Positions 25,264-34,532 of a stretch of 64,000 bases of DNA are shown here, one piece after another. Source of the stretch: Oscillospiraceae bacterium. GTDB lineage: Bacteria; Bacillota; Clostridia; Oscillospirales; Oscillospiraceae. Both the position numbers and the translations under genes were made by a program. Position 1 is the stretch's first letter. Each line of letters opens with the position of its first letter. Location of the stretch: assembly GCA_022846095.1 (NCBI GenBank), contig AP025583.1, positions 3,807,279 through 3,871,278 on the forward strand. The letters run 5' to 3'. A model generated the notes under the pieces. The model was not told the origin of the DNA. It did no database searches and saw only the letters and a program-made list of their open reading frames with translations.

Positions 25264-27111
25264 CTACTTGGGCACGGCAACGAGTATGCGTACCCTGCCG
25301 CCCTGGCTGTCCGGCGCATCGTAATAGGCCCGGATTTGATAGCGCGCGGAGTCCAGTTCGTTCCGGTCAATCTTTCGGTATTGTTGGCCGGCATATAGAT
25401 AGGCCACCGCATTGTCCCAAATGGTGTGGGTCTCGCCGCCCGCTTTCAGGGTCACGCCGGAGATACTGTCTACGTTCTTTAGTTCAGAGAGACTGCGGAT
25501 ACCGTTGAGCTGGGCGTCCTTCAGCACGATCCTGGCCGGCCCCTGTTTGGCGCTCAGCAGACGGCCGGACAGGCTGTAGGTGGTCTCCTGGCCATCGACC
25601 AGCACCCGGTATGTACCACTAAGGTCCATTCCCTCGCTCCGTTCCTGCACGGAGAGCACCAGGCCGTAGCTGTATTGGTCGCCGGTGACGTCCTTGAGGA
25701 TCAGCGCGGAAATCTCCCCCGCCGTGTTTTTCTCACTATACAGAACGTTTTCACTGGTGAGGGTTACGCGGTCCAGCCGGCTGGGGTAGACCTTTACCGC
25801 GGTCTTGCCGCTGACGTCCAGAATCTGTACCCCTTCCGCAATCGGCGTCTGACCGATCCGTCCGGCCCCATAGTTGACCTTTCCACCGACAGTGCTGTTG
25901 TGAGTCAAATTAGTAATTTTGGTGCCCTCAGAGGTGAAGCTCACCCGAACCAAGCTGCCTGTGTTCAGCTTGTTGGGGGACGGCACGGTATATCGTTGTC
26001 CGTCGATCCCCATCAGCGTCAGGGTGGGCGACTCGTAGGCCGTACCGTTGGCCGACATATAGGAGGCGGTCCCAACGGCGGACACCACCCCGATCATATC
26101 GGTGTTCAGGTCATCCGCACCATAGGCTGCCGCAGCAGTCCCGTCCCGGCCCAGAAGCAGTGTGACCACCGACCCGGTGGTCAGGCCGCCGCTGGGGCCC
26201 AACTGTGCCTTCACCCCGTCGCCGCCCAGCTTATACTCCACGCCGGCCACAGTAACCGACTCAGGTGCCTCCCTGCCGGGAGACACCTTTTCCAAGGTGC
26301 CGGTGATTTTGCGCGCATAGGCCCAGACCGTCTGCTTGCCCTTGGAATAGTAGATCACATCCCATGGCTGAAGTGCCTGTACGTCTGCCGGAGCGTCGTT
26401 GCGGTAAATGGTGGCGGGAGTGAACGGAAGAACACCCCGCCACCCGCCGGCGGGAACCACAACGGGTCCCTCCGTCGGGGTATGCAGCATGGCGTCGATA
26501 TCGACCTTGCCGTCCTTATTCAGCTTGTAACCCAGCGCCTCGGCATATTTCCTTTCACCGCTCTTCGTTTTCGCGTCAAGCAGGTTATAAAAGAGGCGGG
26601 CACAATCGCCCCAGGTCAAGCTGTCCGCCGGTCCGGCATTTATGCCGTCGCTGAGCCCCAGCGCGCTGTACAGGGCCATCTGACCTTCCGGGTAGCTGCC
26701 GGAGAAGTCTTGGCTGCTAAAGCCCAGCAGAGCCAGGACTGCGGTCGCTGCCTCCGCCGCGGTCACGGTCTTATCCGGCCGGAAGGCGCCGTCCAGGTAT
26801 CCGCTCAACCAGCCCTTTTGTACAGCGGTCTTGATATAGCTGGCATATGGATGGGTATAGGGCACATCCTTGTACGGTGAGGCGTTGCCGGCAGGGGAAA
26901 CGGTGCCTTTCAGTGTAGAGGCCGTCACCAGCATTTTGGAAAACTCCCCCCGGGTAACTGGGCGGCTCGGGTCGCTTTGGCCGGCGGGCAGGACGCCCAG
27001 CTCGACGGCTACGGCGTGCACTGTTGTCGCATCGCCGGCGGCCTGGGCCGGCAGCAGAAGGAAAGAGAGCAAAAATACAGCACACAGTGCGGCGGATAAA
27101 AAATGCTTCAT
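25264..27111 (-). CDS. S-layer-homology domain cell-surface protein
   Basis: This 615-residue exported protein has a signal peptide at residues 1-25 ('FLSAALCAVFLLSFLLLPAQA'). Three SLH repeats (about 30-190) include 'SRPVTRGEFSKMLV' and 'GYLDGAFRPDKTVTAAEAAT', and should attach it to wall polymers. The remaining 420 residues are beta-rich and of unknown function. The ATG at 27111 follows GGAGGTCCCT; an ATG at 27129 lies inside the upstream gene. It sits between the exporter permease and the two-component genes, so it probably works outside the membrane with that exporter. It could help the exported substrate pass the wall; this is an inference. Confidence 0.85.
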   Translation of the reverse strand: MKHFLSAALCAVFLLSFLLLPAQAAGDATTVHAVAVELGVLPAGQSDPSRPVTRGEFSKMLVTASTLKGTVSPAGNASPYKDVPYTHPYASYIKTAVQKGWLSGYLDGAFRPDKTVTAAEAATAVLALLGFSSQDFSGSYPEGQMALYSALGLSDGINAGPADSLTWGDCARLFYNLLDAKTKSGERKYAEALGYKLNKDGKVDIDAMLHTPTEGPVVVPAGGWRGVLPFTPATIYRNDAPADVQALQPWDVIYYSKGKQTVWAYARKITGTLEKVSPGREAPESVTVAGVEYKLGGDGVKAQLGPSGGLTTGSVVTLLLGRDGTAAAAYGADDLNTDMIGVVSAVGTASYMSANGTAYESPTLTLMGIDGQRYTVPSPNKLNTGSLVRVSFTSEGTKITNLTHNSTVGGKVNYGAGRIGQTPIAEGVQILDVSGKTAVKVYPSRLDRVTLTSENVLYSEKNTAGEISALILKDVTGDQYSYGLVLSVQERSEGMDLSGTYRVLVDGQETTYSLSGRLLSAKQGPARIVLKDAQLNGIRSLSELKNVDSISGVTLKAGGETHTIWDNAVAYLYAGQQYRKIDRNELDSARYQIRAYYDAPDSQGGRVRILVAVPK

Positions 27112-27121
27112 AGGGACCTCC

Positions 27122-28294
27122 TCAGTCATACTTCAATGCGTCTATGGGGTTCATGCGTGCGGCCTTATTGGCGGGCATGAACCCGAAAAACACGCCAATG
27201 GCCAGAGATATGCCAAAGGACAGAGCCATGGCGTCCGGCGCTGGGGTCACGGTCATGTTCATAACATGTCCAGCTATGAACGCGCCGGCCACCCCAAGTC
27301 CAATGCCCAGGAGACCGCCCACCGTGGAGGTGCACGCCGATTCGATGATGAACTGAACCAGGACATCCCGCTCCTTGGCGCCCAGGGATTTGCGGATACC
27401 AATCTCCCGTGTGCGCTCTGTGACGGAGACCAGCATGATATTCATGATACCGATGCCGCCCACCAGCAGAGAGATGGCGGCCACACCCACCAGCACCATG
27501 GTGAGGGTGCCGTTCATCTGATTGACAGAGTTGACGATCTCCTGGTTATCCATGATGTAGAAGGCGTCATTACTCTGATATATTTGAAAGAGTGTCTGAC
27601 GGATAATGGCCTGGCCCTCGCTGTTGCGGGCGGCGTCGGCGGTGGCAAAGGCAAAGCTGGAGACTGTCCCCCCCAGTTCCCGGGCCAGGGAGTAGGGCAG
27701 AAACAGAGTGTCGTCCTGGGAGCCTTTGCTGCCATTCCCCTTTTGGGCCAGAACACCCACGATGGTATAGATGTCGCCGTTCACTTTCAGCGTCCGCCCC
27801 ACTGCCTTGCCGCCGAATGCGGTCCGGGCCAGGTAGGGACCTATCACACAGACCTTGTTGCGGTCCTTGACGTCCAGATAGGTGAGGAACCGGCCGGAGG
27901 ATACCGTCTGTTTATCCACCTGCCGGTACTGCTCGCTGACGCCGCTGAGCTTGGTGGAGGGGAAGCGCTGGGTGCCCACGGCCACTCCGGCGGAGACGGT
28001 GACCTGTGGGCTCATGGCCTCAAACAGGTCCCGGTGGCCCAGATAAAGGGCGTTCATCTCCTCCACGCCAACGGAGCGGGAGGAATTGCCCATCCCCCAG
28101 ACCTCCACCGTGAGGCGGTTGGTCCCCATTTTGGTGAATTCCGCCACCATCTGCCGGCTCATACCCTGCATGACGGAGACCAGTACCACCACCGAGGCCA
28201 CGCCGATGATGATGCCGAGCATGGTGAGCAGGGAGCGCAGCTTGCTCCCGGTCAGGCTCTTCAGCGCCATACGCAGGGACTGTGTCAGGTTCAT
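27122..28294 (-). CDS. MacB-like ABC transporter permease
   Basis: This 390-residue protein has the MacB/FtsX layout: a first membrane helix ('SLLTMLGIIIGVASVVVLVS'), a large outside domain (about 45-270) and three C-terminal helices. The latter include 'ISLLVGGIGIMNIMLVSVTE' and the cytoplasmic coupling motif 'RTREIGIRKSLGAKERDVL'. It ends 'NPIDALKYD', as is usual for the family. It overlaps the ATPase gene by four bases. With that ATPase and the HlyD-like adaptor it forms a MacAB-type complex that moves peptides, macrolides or envelope components outward by mechanotransmission. Confidence 0.93.
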   Translation of the reverse strand: MNLTQSLRMALKSLTGSKLRSLLTMLGIIIGVASVVVLVSVMQGMSRQMVAEFTKMGTNRLTVEVWGMGNSSRSVGVEEMNALYLGHRDLFEAMSPQVTVSAGVAVGTQRFPSTKLSGVSEQYRQVDKQTVSSGRFLTYLDVKDRNKVCVIGPYLARTAFGGKAVGRTLKVNGDIYTIVGVLAQKGNGSKGSQDDTLFLPYSLARELGGTVSSFAFATADAARNSEGQAIIRQTLFQIYQSNDAFYIMDNQEIVNSVNQMNGTLTMVLVGVAAISLLVGGIGIMNIMLVSVTERTREIGIRKSLGAKERDVLVQFIIESACTSTVGGLLGIGLGVAGAFIAGHVMNMTVTPAPDAMALSFGISLAIGVFFGFMPANKAARMNPIDALKYD

Positions 28295-29031
28295 TCTCGC
28301 ACCCCCTCGGCAAACTGGACCCGGTCGGCGTCCACTGACGGGCCGTCATAGACCACGCGGCCGTCCTGGAGGCGGATGATACGCTGAGCCTCCGCGGCGA
28401 TGGAGTTGTCGTGGGTGATAAGAACGATGGTGTTCCCCTCGGCGTTGAGCTCCTTGAAAAAGTCCAGCACCTCGCGGCTTGTACGGGAATCCAGCGCCCC
28501 GGTGGGCTCGTCCGCCAGAATGACCGACGGGCCCCCGGCCAGAGCCCGGGCGATAGACACCCGCTGCTGCTGGCCGCCGGAGAGCTGGCTGGGCAGATTC
28601 TTGTTCTTTCCCTCCAGGCCCACCTTGGAGAGCGCTACCCCGGCGCGCCGGGCCCGCTCCTGGGCGGGAACCCGGGCGTAGAGGAGGGGCAGCTCCACAT
28701 TCTCCTGGACGGAGAGCTTGGGGAGCAGGTTATACTGCTGGAATACGAAGCCCAGCATTTGATTGCGAAACTCCGCCTGTTCGTTTTTACTCATGGTGGC
28801 GATGTCCCGGCCGTTCAGGTAGTAGTGTCCGGAGGAGGGTACGTCCAGGCAGCCGATGATGTTCATACAGGTCGATTTTCCAGAACCCGACTGGCCCACA
28901 ATGGCAACGAATTCCCCCTTGCCGATCCGGAAGGAGACGCCGTCCGCGGCACGCACCTCGCTGTCGCCCATCCGGTAAATTTTATAGATGTCCTCAAACT
29001 CAATGAGGGCGGTCTCTTGGCCCATTTTCAT
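28291..29031 (-). CDS. MacB/LolD-type ABC transporter ATP-binding protein
   Basis: This 246-residue ATPase has Walker A '[15 protein letters not shown]', a Q-loop in '[12 protein letters not shown]', signature '[15 protein letters not shown]', Walker B '[12 protein letters not shown]' and the switch histidine in 'VLITHD'. The ATG at 29031 follows AAGGAGGGAATCGC. It energises the neighbouring permease and is cytoplasmic. The gene lies 12 bases after the adaptor gene and overlaps the permease gene, a compact exporter operon. Confidence 0.95.
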   Translation of the reverse strand: MKMGQETALIEFEDIYKIYRMGDSEVRAADGVSFRIGKGEFVAIVGQSGSGKSTCMNIIGCLDVPSSGHYYLNGRDIATMSKNEQAEFRNQMLGFVFQQYNLLPKLSVQENVELPLLYARVPAQERARRAGVALSKVGLEGKNKNLPSQLSGGQQQRVSIARALAGGPSVILADEPTGALDSRTSREVLDFFKELNAEGNTIVLITHDNSIAAEAQRIIRLQDGRVVYDGPSVDADRVQFAEGVRE

Positions 29032-29043
29032 GCGATTCCCTCC

Positions 29044-30690
29044 TTAGTACATCATGCCGTCCATTTCCTCACCGCCGCCCATGCCCGGTCCGTAATCCTC
29101 CGGGCTGGGTGCGGCCTCCGTCGGTAAGAACACCTCGTCGCCTTCCTGAAGCCCGCTTTTAATTTCCACATTTGTACCGTCTGAGATGCCGGTCTCCACC
29201 TTGACACTGTGGAACCCGGACGGCGCGCCCATGTCGTCCTCCTGGGGGTAGGTCTGGTCATCCTTGTTTCTGACAAATACCACATCGCCGAACTGTACCG
29301 CCGCAATGGGCACTGCGAGGGCATTCTCCGCCTTGGAGATCACGATAGAGGCATTTACGTTCATGCCGGGCAGCAGCTCTTTCGGCGGCGCGTCAACCTT
29401 GACGGTCACGGGGTAGGCAGTCTTGCCTTTGTCCGTGTTACCCGCCATACTTATTCTTGTCACCACCCCCTGGAATTTGCGGCCCTCCAGCGCGTCCACC
29501 CGGATCTCCACCGACTGGCCTACGGAGACCTTGCTCACGTCCAGCTCGTCCAGCGGAATAGTAAAGACCAGGGCGGAGAGGTCGTAAATCACAGCCATGG
29601 AATTGGTTCCAGAGCCGCTGCCCAGGGAGTCACCGGCCTTCACCTCACGGGTGACAACCGTTCCGGAGATGGGCGCTGTGATATTGTAGTTCTCCAGGCC
29701 TGCCCGGGCATTTTCCAGGCTTACCTTGGCCTGCTCAACAGCAATGGCGTTGTTTTCCTGCTGGTTCCGTAGGGCCGTGCTGGAGAGCCGGGCCACCACA
29801 TCCCCGGCCGTGACGCTCCTGCCTTTTTTCAGGTTTAACTGCTCTACCTTGCCCGATGCGGCAGCGGTGATGGCGCTCTCGGCACGGTAGGCGAAGGCGG
29901 CTCCGCTGTTGCCCGCTATCCCGCCGATCTGAGCCGTACCCGAGGCCGCCGGCGAGAGCGCCCCGGGATTGGGCACGGAAATGGTAACGTTGCGTGTGAC
30001 CTGGAAGCCCGCGCCTACCGTCTGGGCCGCGTCGATTTCCTTTACCGTTCCGGCCAGTGTCTCATAGCTGCCGCTGACAGTGACTGTGGCGGTCTGACCG
30101 GGCGTAAAACCGGCGGCTTCATCCGCGTTGAAGGGGATAGTGAGGAGCATGGCCGAACTGTCCCTGAGTGTGGCCAGCTTGGCTCCCGCGTCCACCTTGT
30201 CCCCCACCTTGACGAAGACCTCGGTGATGGCGCCTGACTGCTCTGTCCTGACGGTCAGGTTGTCCAGTTCCTCCGCCTGCTGGCTGGAGGCCAGCTGGGA
30301 TTGGCGCAGTGTGAGCTGGGCCTGGTCGATATTTTTTTGGGCCTCACTGGGGTCGATGCGGTAAAGCAACTGACCTTTTTCCACCCGGTCTCCCTCTTCA
30401 AAGGTGCACTCCAGCACCTTTCCTGTGACCAAGGGCGTTATCTTAAACTGCTCAATGGGGGCCAGGGTGCCGGTGCCTGTGAGGAGCCGGGTGAGATCCT
30501 GGCGACTGGCGGAGGCAGTCTGCACCGGTTCTGCTGTTGGGGCCCGCCCTCGGGTAAAATACAGATACCCGGCGGCGCCACCGCCAAGGAGCGCTGCGGC
30601 AAGCAGCAGCGCCACGCCCCGCAGCCCCCTCTTTTTTCCCGCGGACGGCAGGGGAATTTCCGTTGCTCCGGAGCTTTTTCTCAGTTTCAT
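29044..30690 (-). CDS. HlyD/MacA-type periplasmic adaptor-like protein
   Basis: This 548-residue protein has one N-terminal membrane anchor (about 25-47, 'VALLLAAALLGGGAAGYLYF'). A lipoyl/barrel-sandwich half-motif follows ('PLVTGKVLECTFEEGDRVEKG'), then a long helical-hairpin region with a second sandwich motif ('ITAPISGTVVTREVKAGDSL'). A beta-barrel domain ('LLPGMNVNASIVISKAENAL') precedes a Gly/Met-rich tail. It is longer than typical MacA (about 370) because of an extra inserted domain near 150-300. It is the first gene of the exporter operon. In Gram-positive bacteria such adaptors extend the MacB-like pump into the wall. Confidence 0.88.
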   Translation of the reverse strand: MKLRKSSGATEIPLPSAGKKRGLRGVALLLAAALLGGGAAGYLYFTRGRAPTAEPVQTASASRQDLTRLLTGTGTLAPIEQFKITPLVTGKVLECTFEEGDRVEKGQLLYRIDPSEAQKNIDQAQLTLRQSQLASSQQAEELDNLTVRTEQSGAITEVFVKVGDKVDAGAKLATLRDSSAMLLTIPFNADEAAGFTPGQTATVTVSGSYETLAGTVKEIDAAQTVGAGFQVTRNVTISVPNPGALSPAASGTAQIGGIAGNSGAAFAYRAESAITAAASGKVEQLNLKKGRSVTAGDVVARLSSTALRNQQENNAIAVEQAKVSLENARAGLENYNITAPISGTVVTREVKAGDSLGSGSGTNSMAVIYDLSALVFTIPLDELDVSKVSVGQSVEIRVDALEGRKFQGVVTRISMAGNTDKGKTAYPVTVKVDAPPKELLPGMNVNASIVISKAENALAVPIAAVQFGDVVFVRNKDDQTYPQEDDMGAPSGFHSVKVETGISDGTNVEIKSGLQEGDEVFLPTEAAPSPEDYGPGMGGGEEMDGMMY

Positions 30691-30749
30691 ATCATCTACA
30701 CCTTTCCATATGGTACTTAGATGTGTGGTGGATTTTTCCTGTGTGCTGA

Positions 30750-30811
30750 ATTATACAGAATGGAGGTCAGCCCCGCTACATTTCTTAAGTATTCTTAAGT
30801 ATCCTTCAGAA
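30750..30811 (-). promoter_or_regulatory. Exporter-operon promoter with tandem response-regulator repeats
   Basis: On the minus strand a perfect TATAAT (30750-30755) has a 17-base spacer to a poor -35 (TAGCGG, 30773-30778). Three bases farther lie two perfect 10-base direct repeats, TACTTAAGAA (30792-30801 and 30782-30791), and a degenerate third (30802-30811). A weak -35 with period-10 repeats directly upstream is the classical layout for activation by an OmpR/PhoB-type regulator. Confidence 0.7.
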
Positions 30812-30816
30812 AGCCG

Positions 30817-30863
30817 AAAGAGCGTCCGTATAGACCGCCGGCAGGTCTATACGGACGCTCTTT
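30817..30863 (+). terminator. Perfect 20-bp hairpin upstream of the exporter promoter
   Basis: The arms 30817-30836 and 30844-30863 pair perfectly around a seven-base loop. The plus-strand side ends in a four-T run. It insulates the exporter promoter from plus-strand and incoming minus-strand transcription. Confidence 0.65.
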
Positions 30864-31028
30864 TGGCGAATGACTCTCACTCGGAATGGAATCGGGGTGG
30901 CCAGAAAATGTTCTCTCTGCACCGGGGCACCCGCAGGCAGTAGGCTCGTCCAGCCGCCCCTATGGAATGAGCAGTCCGTCATTCTTTAGGATAAAGGGCT
31001 TGGTGGAAACCCCGCACAGATTATTCCG

Positions 31029-32120
31029 CTATGCCTTTGATTTTGCATGGCATAAAAAAGGATCTCTCCAACAGCTGAACTGAACAGCCCCCGATTGCGC
31101 GAACAGCACAAAAAAGGGCCCCTTGTAGGAATAAGTAAGAATTAAGCGGAGTGGCGCCACTCCAGGTTTTAGCTGGATGCGCTCATGGTTGTAGAACAGG
31201 ATGAAGCGGTGGATCCTCTCATTGGCTTCATCAAAAGAAGCCGGCCTCTGACGGTAGATACACTCTGTTTTCAAAATGGAGTAAAAGTTCTCTGCCATAG
31301 TGATGTCATAACAGTTTCCCCGTCTTGGCATGGACGGCGTAATGCCGTATTCTATGGTTAGGTCGAAGTATGCTTGTGAGGTGTACTGAAATCCTTGGTC
31401 GCTGTGGAGGAGCAACTCAGCAGCGGCCCTCTTTTTCTCCTGCTTCATGGCAAGACGGATGGTGTCCAGCACCAGATTCACTGTTTGCTGGGTCCCTGTG
31501 TTATATGCCACGATTCTGTTGTCGTACAGGTCTCGGATTATGTACAGTTACAGGACGCCTTGCCGGGTATGGATATACGAAATATCCGTTACCCACTTGG
31601 TATTGGGCCGATTCGCACGGAAGTCCCTGTTCAGCAGATTCTCGTACTTATGTACCTGCTGCCCCATCTGCGTCCACTTTCTCCTGCGTCGTATTTCAGA
31701 CAACAATCCGTACTTTTACATGAGCCTCAGCACGGTCTTAGGGTTGCGGTAGATATTTTGGCTTTTTACCACAGCCACATCCGGCGGTAGCCATAGGTAC
31801 GGAAACTTCGCTCTCGTTCCGCAACAATCGCTTTCGCCAGTTCCGCATCCTTCTCCGGCTTACCAAGCCGCCGAACAAAATCGTAGTATCCGCTCTTGGA
31901 TACTGCAAAGAACCGCCACATCTTGCACACGGGATATTCCGTCTGGTTTCGATAAATGACATGGTATTTGGCCCTTGCTCTCACTTCCTTCCAATGGATT
32001 GCAGAAAATCCTGTAGCAACCGGTTTTCCATCTGTAGCCGATTGATTTCATACGCCTACTCAACTGCTATATCTCTGCTGCGTGAGGCGCAGCGCCCGAC
32101 GGTGGCCATGAACGGACCTG
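31029..32120 (-). pseudogene. IS3-family (IS150-like) transposase relic
   Basis: Minus-strand remains of both reading frames are visible. The end of OrfA is 'YEINRLQMENRLLQDFLQSI' with a stop at about 31997. OrfB begins with 'YHVIYRNQTEYPVCKMWRFF' and 'AVSKSGYYDFVRRLGK'. The catalytic C-terminal part is 'LLLHSDQGFQYTSQAYFDL' and 'SRRGNCYD'-like 'MPRRGNCYDITMAENFYSIL', ending 'FYNHERIQLKPGVAPLRL'. OrfB is split by an in-frame TAA near 31550 and a frame change near 31750. The OrfA N-terminus is missing. The relic cannot transpose. Confidence 0.8.
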
Positions 32121-32235
32121 AGCAATTATCTTTCCTGTTGTAAAATTTGCCCCCAAGCGACGCAGAGTGCCGGCCCCACGGGGCCGGTAATGCGGCAGGC
32201 CGGTCACAAGCCCGGTCGGAAAAAAGAGGTGTACT

Positions 32236-32595
32236 ATGAACGGTTTAGAAAAGAAAATCGCCGCTGAACTTGCAGCGGCTAAAGCCCTGGAGGAAAAGTA
32301 TAATGACCAGTCCAGGTCTGGATGGGTTAAGCCCGGAAGCAGGGTGCGGTCGAACCAGGCTATCTCCGTGTCCCGGCAGGAGGTCGTGGAGCTTGCACGG
32401 GATCACCATGCTGCCTTAGTCTGCAAACATCAAGCCCAGTATCAGGTCATGATGCTGCAACGGCACATGCAGCAATACGCAGAAAAGAGTCAGGATGCAA
32501 TCACATGCCCGAGCTGCGGCAGAGCGTATCTCATGGAGTGGTTACGAGGGGAGTCCTTATTGTGTCGCAGAAAAGGAAGCCTGGGCGTTACTTGA
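32236..32595 (+). CDS. Small protein with a possible zinc ribbon
   Basis: This 119-residue hypothetical protein starts with an ATG behind AAAAGAGGTG. The N-terminal part is helical (EKKIAAELAAAKALEEKY), and the middle helix contains 'VVELARDHHAALVCKHQAQY'. A single 'CPSCGRAY' knuckle with a later Cys ('LLCRRK') could bind a metal ion. It is flanked by an IS3 relic and noncoding DNA, so it may be cargo of a mobile element. No family is recognised. Confidence 0.45.
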   Translation: MNGLEKKIAAELAAAKALEEKYNDQSRSGWVKPGSRVRSNQAISVSRQEVVELARDHHAALVCKHQAQYQVMMLQRHMQQYAEKSQDAITCPSCGRAYLMEWLRGESLLCRRKGSLGVT

Positions 32596-33211
32596 TAAAT
32601 CTCGTGAGCAGCCCAGCGTAACCCCTCGCGTGTAGCCATAAAAATAAAATCGGGAATATGTAAATTTTGGTTGCATCAATCACCAAGTTATGATAAAATT
32701 ATCATGGCGTTTTGCGCCCAAATAAAAAACGTCCCCGCTGCAGTCACAGCGGAGACGTTCGCCAGCGCCAGGCTGGCAAGCAGGTACCTTGAAAAACACG
32801 TACCCACATGGACAACAAATTAATTGGTACGTCAGACCAGCAGACTAATCGAAAGTCACCGTGGGCGCCCTGGTAAGGTGTCCGAGAGCCAGCTTTGCAC
32901 ACTGGGTAAGACGCTTGCTTTTAACTTCGACACAACGTGTATCGGAGTGCGAGTGCAGCAAGGGGCATTTGGCAATGTCCATCCCTATGACAGCGGTGAT
33001 AGAATGCTACTCCCTAAGCCTAGCTTGGGTGTCCAACTCGTACGGACAGGCCGAACGGGATCCCTGTGCCCCCGTTTTTGAACAGACATTGAGGCCGTGA
33101 ATAGCTCCTGCCAAGAGCGGTAGGTGCTGCTGGTGTAAATATCCCTTTATAAAACAGCGAAGGGAAACCTAACGAGTATTTACTTGTCAGGCTTCCCTTT
33201 GCTATTTTAGC
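32596..33211. other. Unexplained region before tRNA-Gly
   Basis: No convincing gene is present. A 13-bp hairpin with one mismatch (32728-32740 with 32747-32759) resembles a terminator but has its A-run on the left, so it would act on minus-strand transcription. About 32820-33080 is open in more than one frame without recognisable protein signatures. An imperfect inverted repeat (about 33150-33203) precedes the tRNA 3' end and could terminate the tRNA transcript. Confidence 0.4.
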
Positions 33212-33287
33212 TGGAGCAGGTGACGAGGCTCGAACTCGCTACCTCCACCTTGGCAAGGTGGCGCTCTACCAGATGAGCTACACCTGC
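33212..33287 (-). tRNA. tRNA-Gly (anticodon GCC)
   Basis: On the minus strand this folds as a full cloverleaf. The acceptor arms are GCAGGTG/CACCTGC, the D arm is in GCTC…GAGC, and the anticodon stem CCACC/GGTGG encloses TTGCCAA, giving anticodon GCC. The T arm contains GTTCGA and the encoded 3' end is TCCA. Such tRNAs are common integration sites, and the neighbouring side is rich in mobile relics. Confidence 0.95.
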
Positions 33288-33325
33288 AGCGACAGGTAGT
33301 ATTATAGCGAAATTCGGTTCTCCTG

Positions 33326-34501
33326 TCAAGGATTATTTTCAGAGGCCGCGGGGCTCTCCACCGGGAGGACGCCCTCCTCGGCGGCGGCGTCCACGGCCGG
33401 GCCCGCGGTGTGGTAGCTGCTGTCGTCCCGGTCCCACTGGTAGCCCAGCTCCAGCAGCTCCCCGTCGGTGCGGAAGAGCCCGTCCTCCATCGTGGCGTCC
33501 ACGTGGCGGTACTCCCCGTCCTCCAGGCGCACCAGATTCCAGAAGTGGGGCCTGCCGTCCAGTATCCCGCGCACCACCGTGCTCTCCAGGGCGGTGTTCT
33601 CACTCAAAAGCTGGAACGCCAGGGCCACCCCCTCGCTGTGGGCCGCCCGTTCCACCAGGGCGGCGTGGGCGGTGCCGCCCCCCGCTTCCCCGTCGGGCAG
33701 GAAGTTGACCTGCCGCCGCAGGGCGGCGAAGCTGTCCTGGGCCACCGCGTCGGCGGACAGCGCGGCGTACGAGGCGCTGATGGCGGCGGCCCGGCGGATG
33801 AGCGCGCTGCTCTTCTCCCGCAGGGCGGCGGTGTCCTCGGGGTAGGTGAAGAGGATCTCCACCACGTGCTCGGTGCCCTGCTCCGGGTAGAGCTTCACCG
33901 AAATCTGGGGCATACCCAGGGCTGCGGCGGGGGTGTCGTAATAGGCCCGGATGAACTGGCCGGAGATGATTTCGGCGTCGGCGGCGTAGTAGCCCGCCTT
34001 GAACACCAGCTCCGGGGAGAAGGTGGACAGGGTCTCCTGGATGGCCTTGCGCACCGCGCCGCTGCCCGCCAGGGTCTTGATGCTGCGGATTTGGGCCTGG
34101 CTGCGCCGGTAGTCCACGGACACGGTGACCTCGTAGGTGTTGATGACCCGGGTGCAGGCGGCGGTGATGGTGTTCACCGCGTAGTTGGCCACGGGGATCT
34201 CCGCCACCTCCACGCAGGCCTGCTGCACGTCGCCGGGCACGTCCTCCTGCCCGTTGGGCCTGGGCTGGTAGTCGGGGATGCGGATGCGGATGCTCCCCTC
34301 CTCCTCCCCCTGCGTCACAAAGAGGAGCACGGCGTTGAGCAGGTCGGCGTAGTTTTTCGGCTCGTAGACGTCGTCGTCGTCGGCCATGGCGGGGCGCTCC
34401 TCGTGGGGGGCCACCTGGCGGTAGTTCCGGTTGAGCATGGCGGAGCACCCGCTCAGCAGCAGGAGGGCCGCCATGCACAGGGCAAGGGCGCGTCGTTTCA
34501 C
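33326..34501 (-). CDS. Lipoprotein with degenerate transglutaminase-like domain (GerM-like context)
   Basis: This 391-residue exported lipoprotein has the signal 'RALALCMAALLLLSGC' with the lipidated Cys at 19. The middle (about 60-250) is a conserved spore-envelope-like domain of unknown function. Residues about 285-365 match the transglutaminase-like fold: 'SEGVALAFQLLSENTALEST', 'GRPHFWNLVRLEDGEYRHVD'. The His and Asp of the catalytic triad are present. The position where the family normally has the nucleophilic cysteine (…GVCxGYA…) reads GVALAF, so catalysis by the usual route is unlikely. It lies directly downstream of the tRNA on the same strand. Confidence 0.7.
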   Translation of the reverse strand: MKRRALALCMAALLLLSGCSAMLNRNYRQVAPHEERPAMADDDDVYEPKNYADLLNAVLLFVTQGEEEGSIRIRIPDYQPRPNGQEDVPGDVQQACVEVAEIPVANYAVNTITAACTRVINTYEVTVSVDYRRSQAQIRSIKTLAGSGAVRKAIQETLSTFSPELVFKAGYYAADAEIISGQFIRAYYDTPAAALGMPQISVKLYPEQGTEHVVEILFTYPEDTAALREKSSALIRRAAAISASYAALSADAVAQDSFAALRRQVNFLPDGEAGGGTAHAALVERAAHSEGVALAFQLLSENTALESTVVRGILDGRPHFWNLVRLEDGEYRHVDATMEDGLFRTDGELLELGYQWDRDDSSYHTAGPAVDAAAEEGVLPVESPAASENNP

Positions 34502-34532
34502 TTGTGGGGCCCTCCTTTCACCGCTCGGGGCG

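Noticed and set aside
32824-33081. 85-codon frame with a plausible amino-acid mix
   Set aside because: It has no ribosome-binding site or family signature, and an overlapping frame is equally open. It is recorded only as part of the unexplained region.
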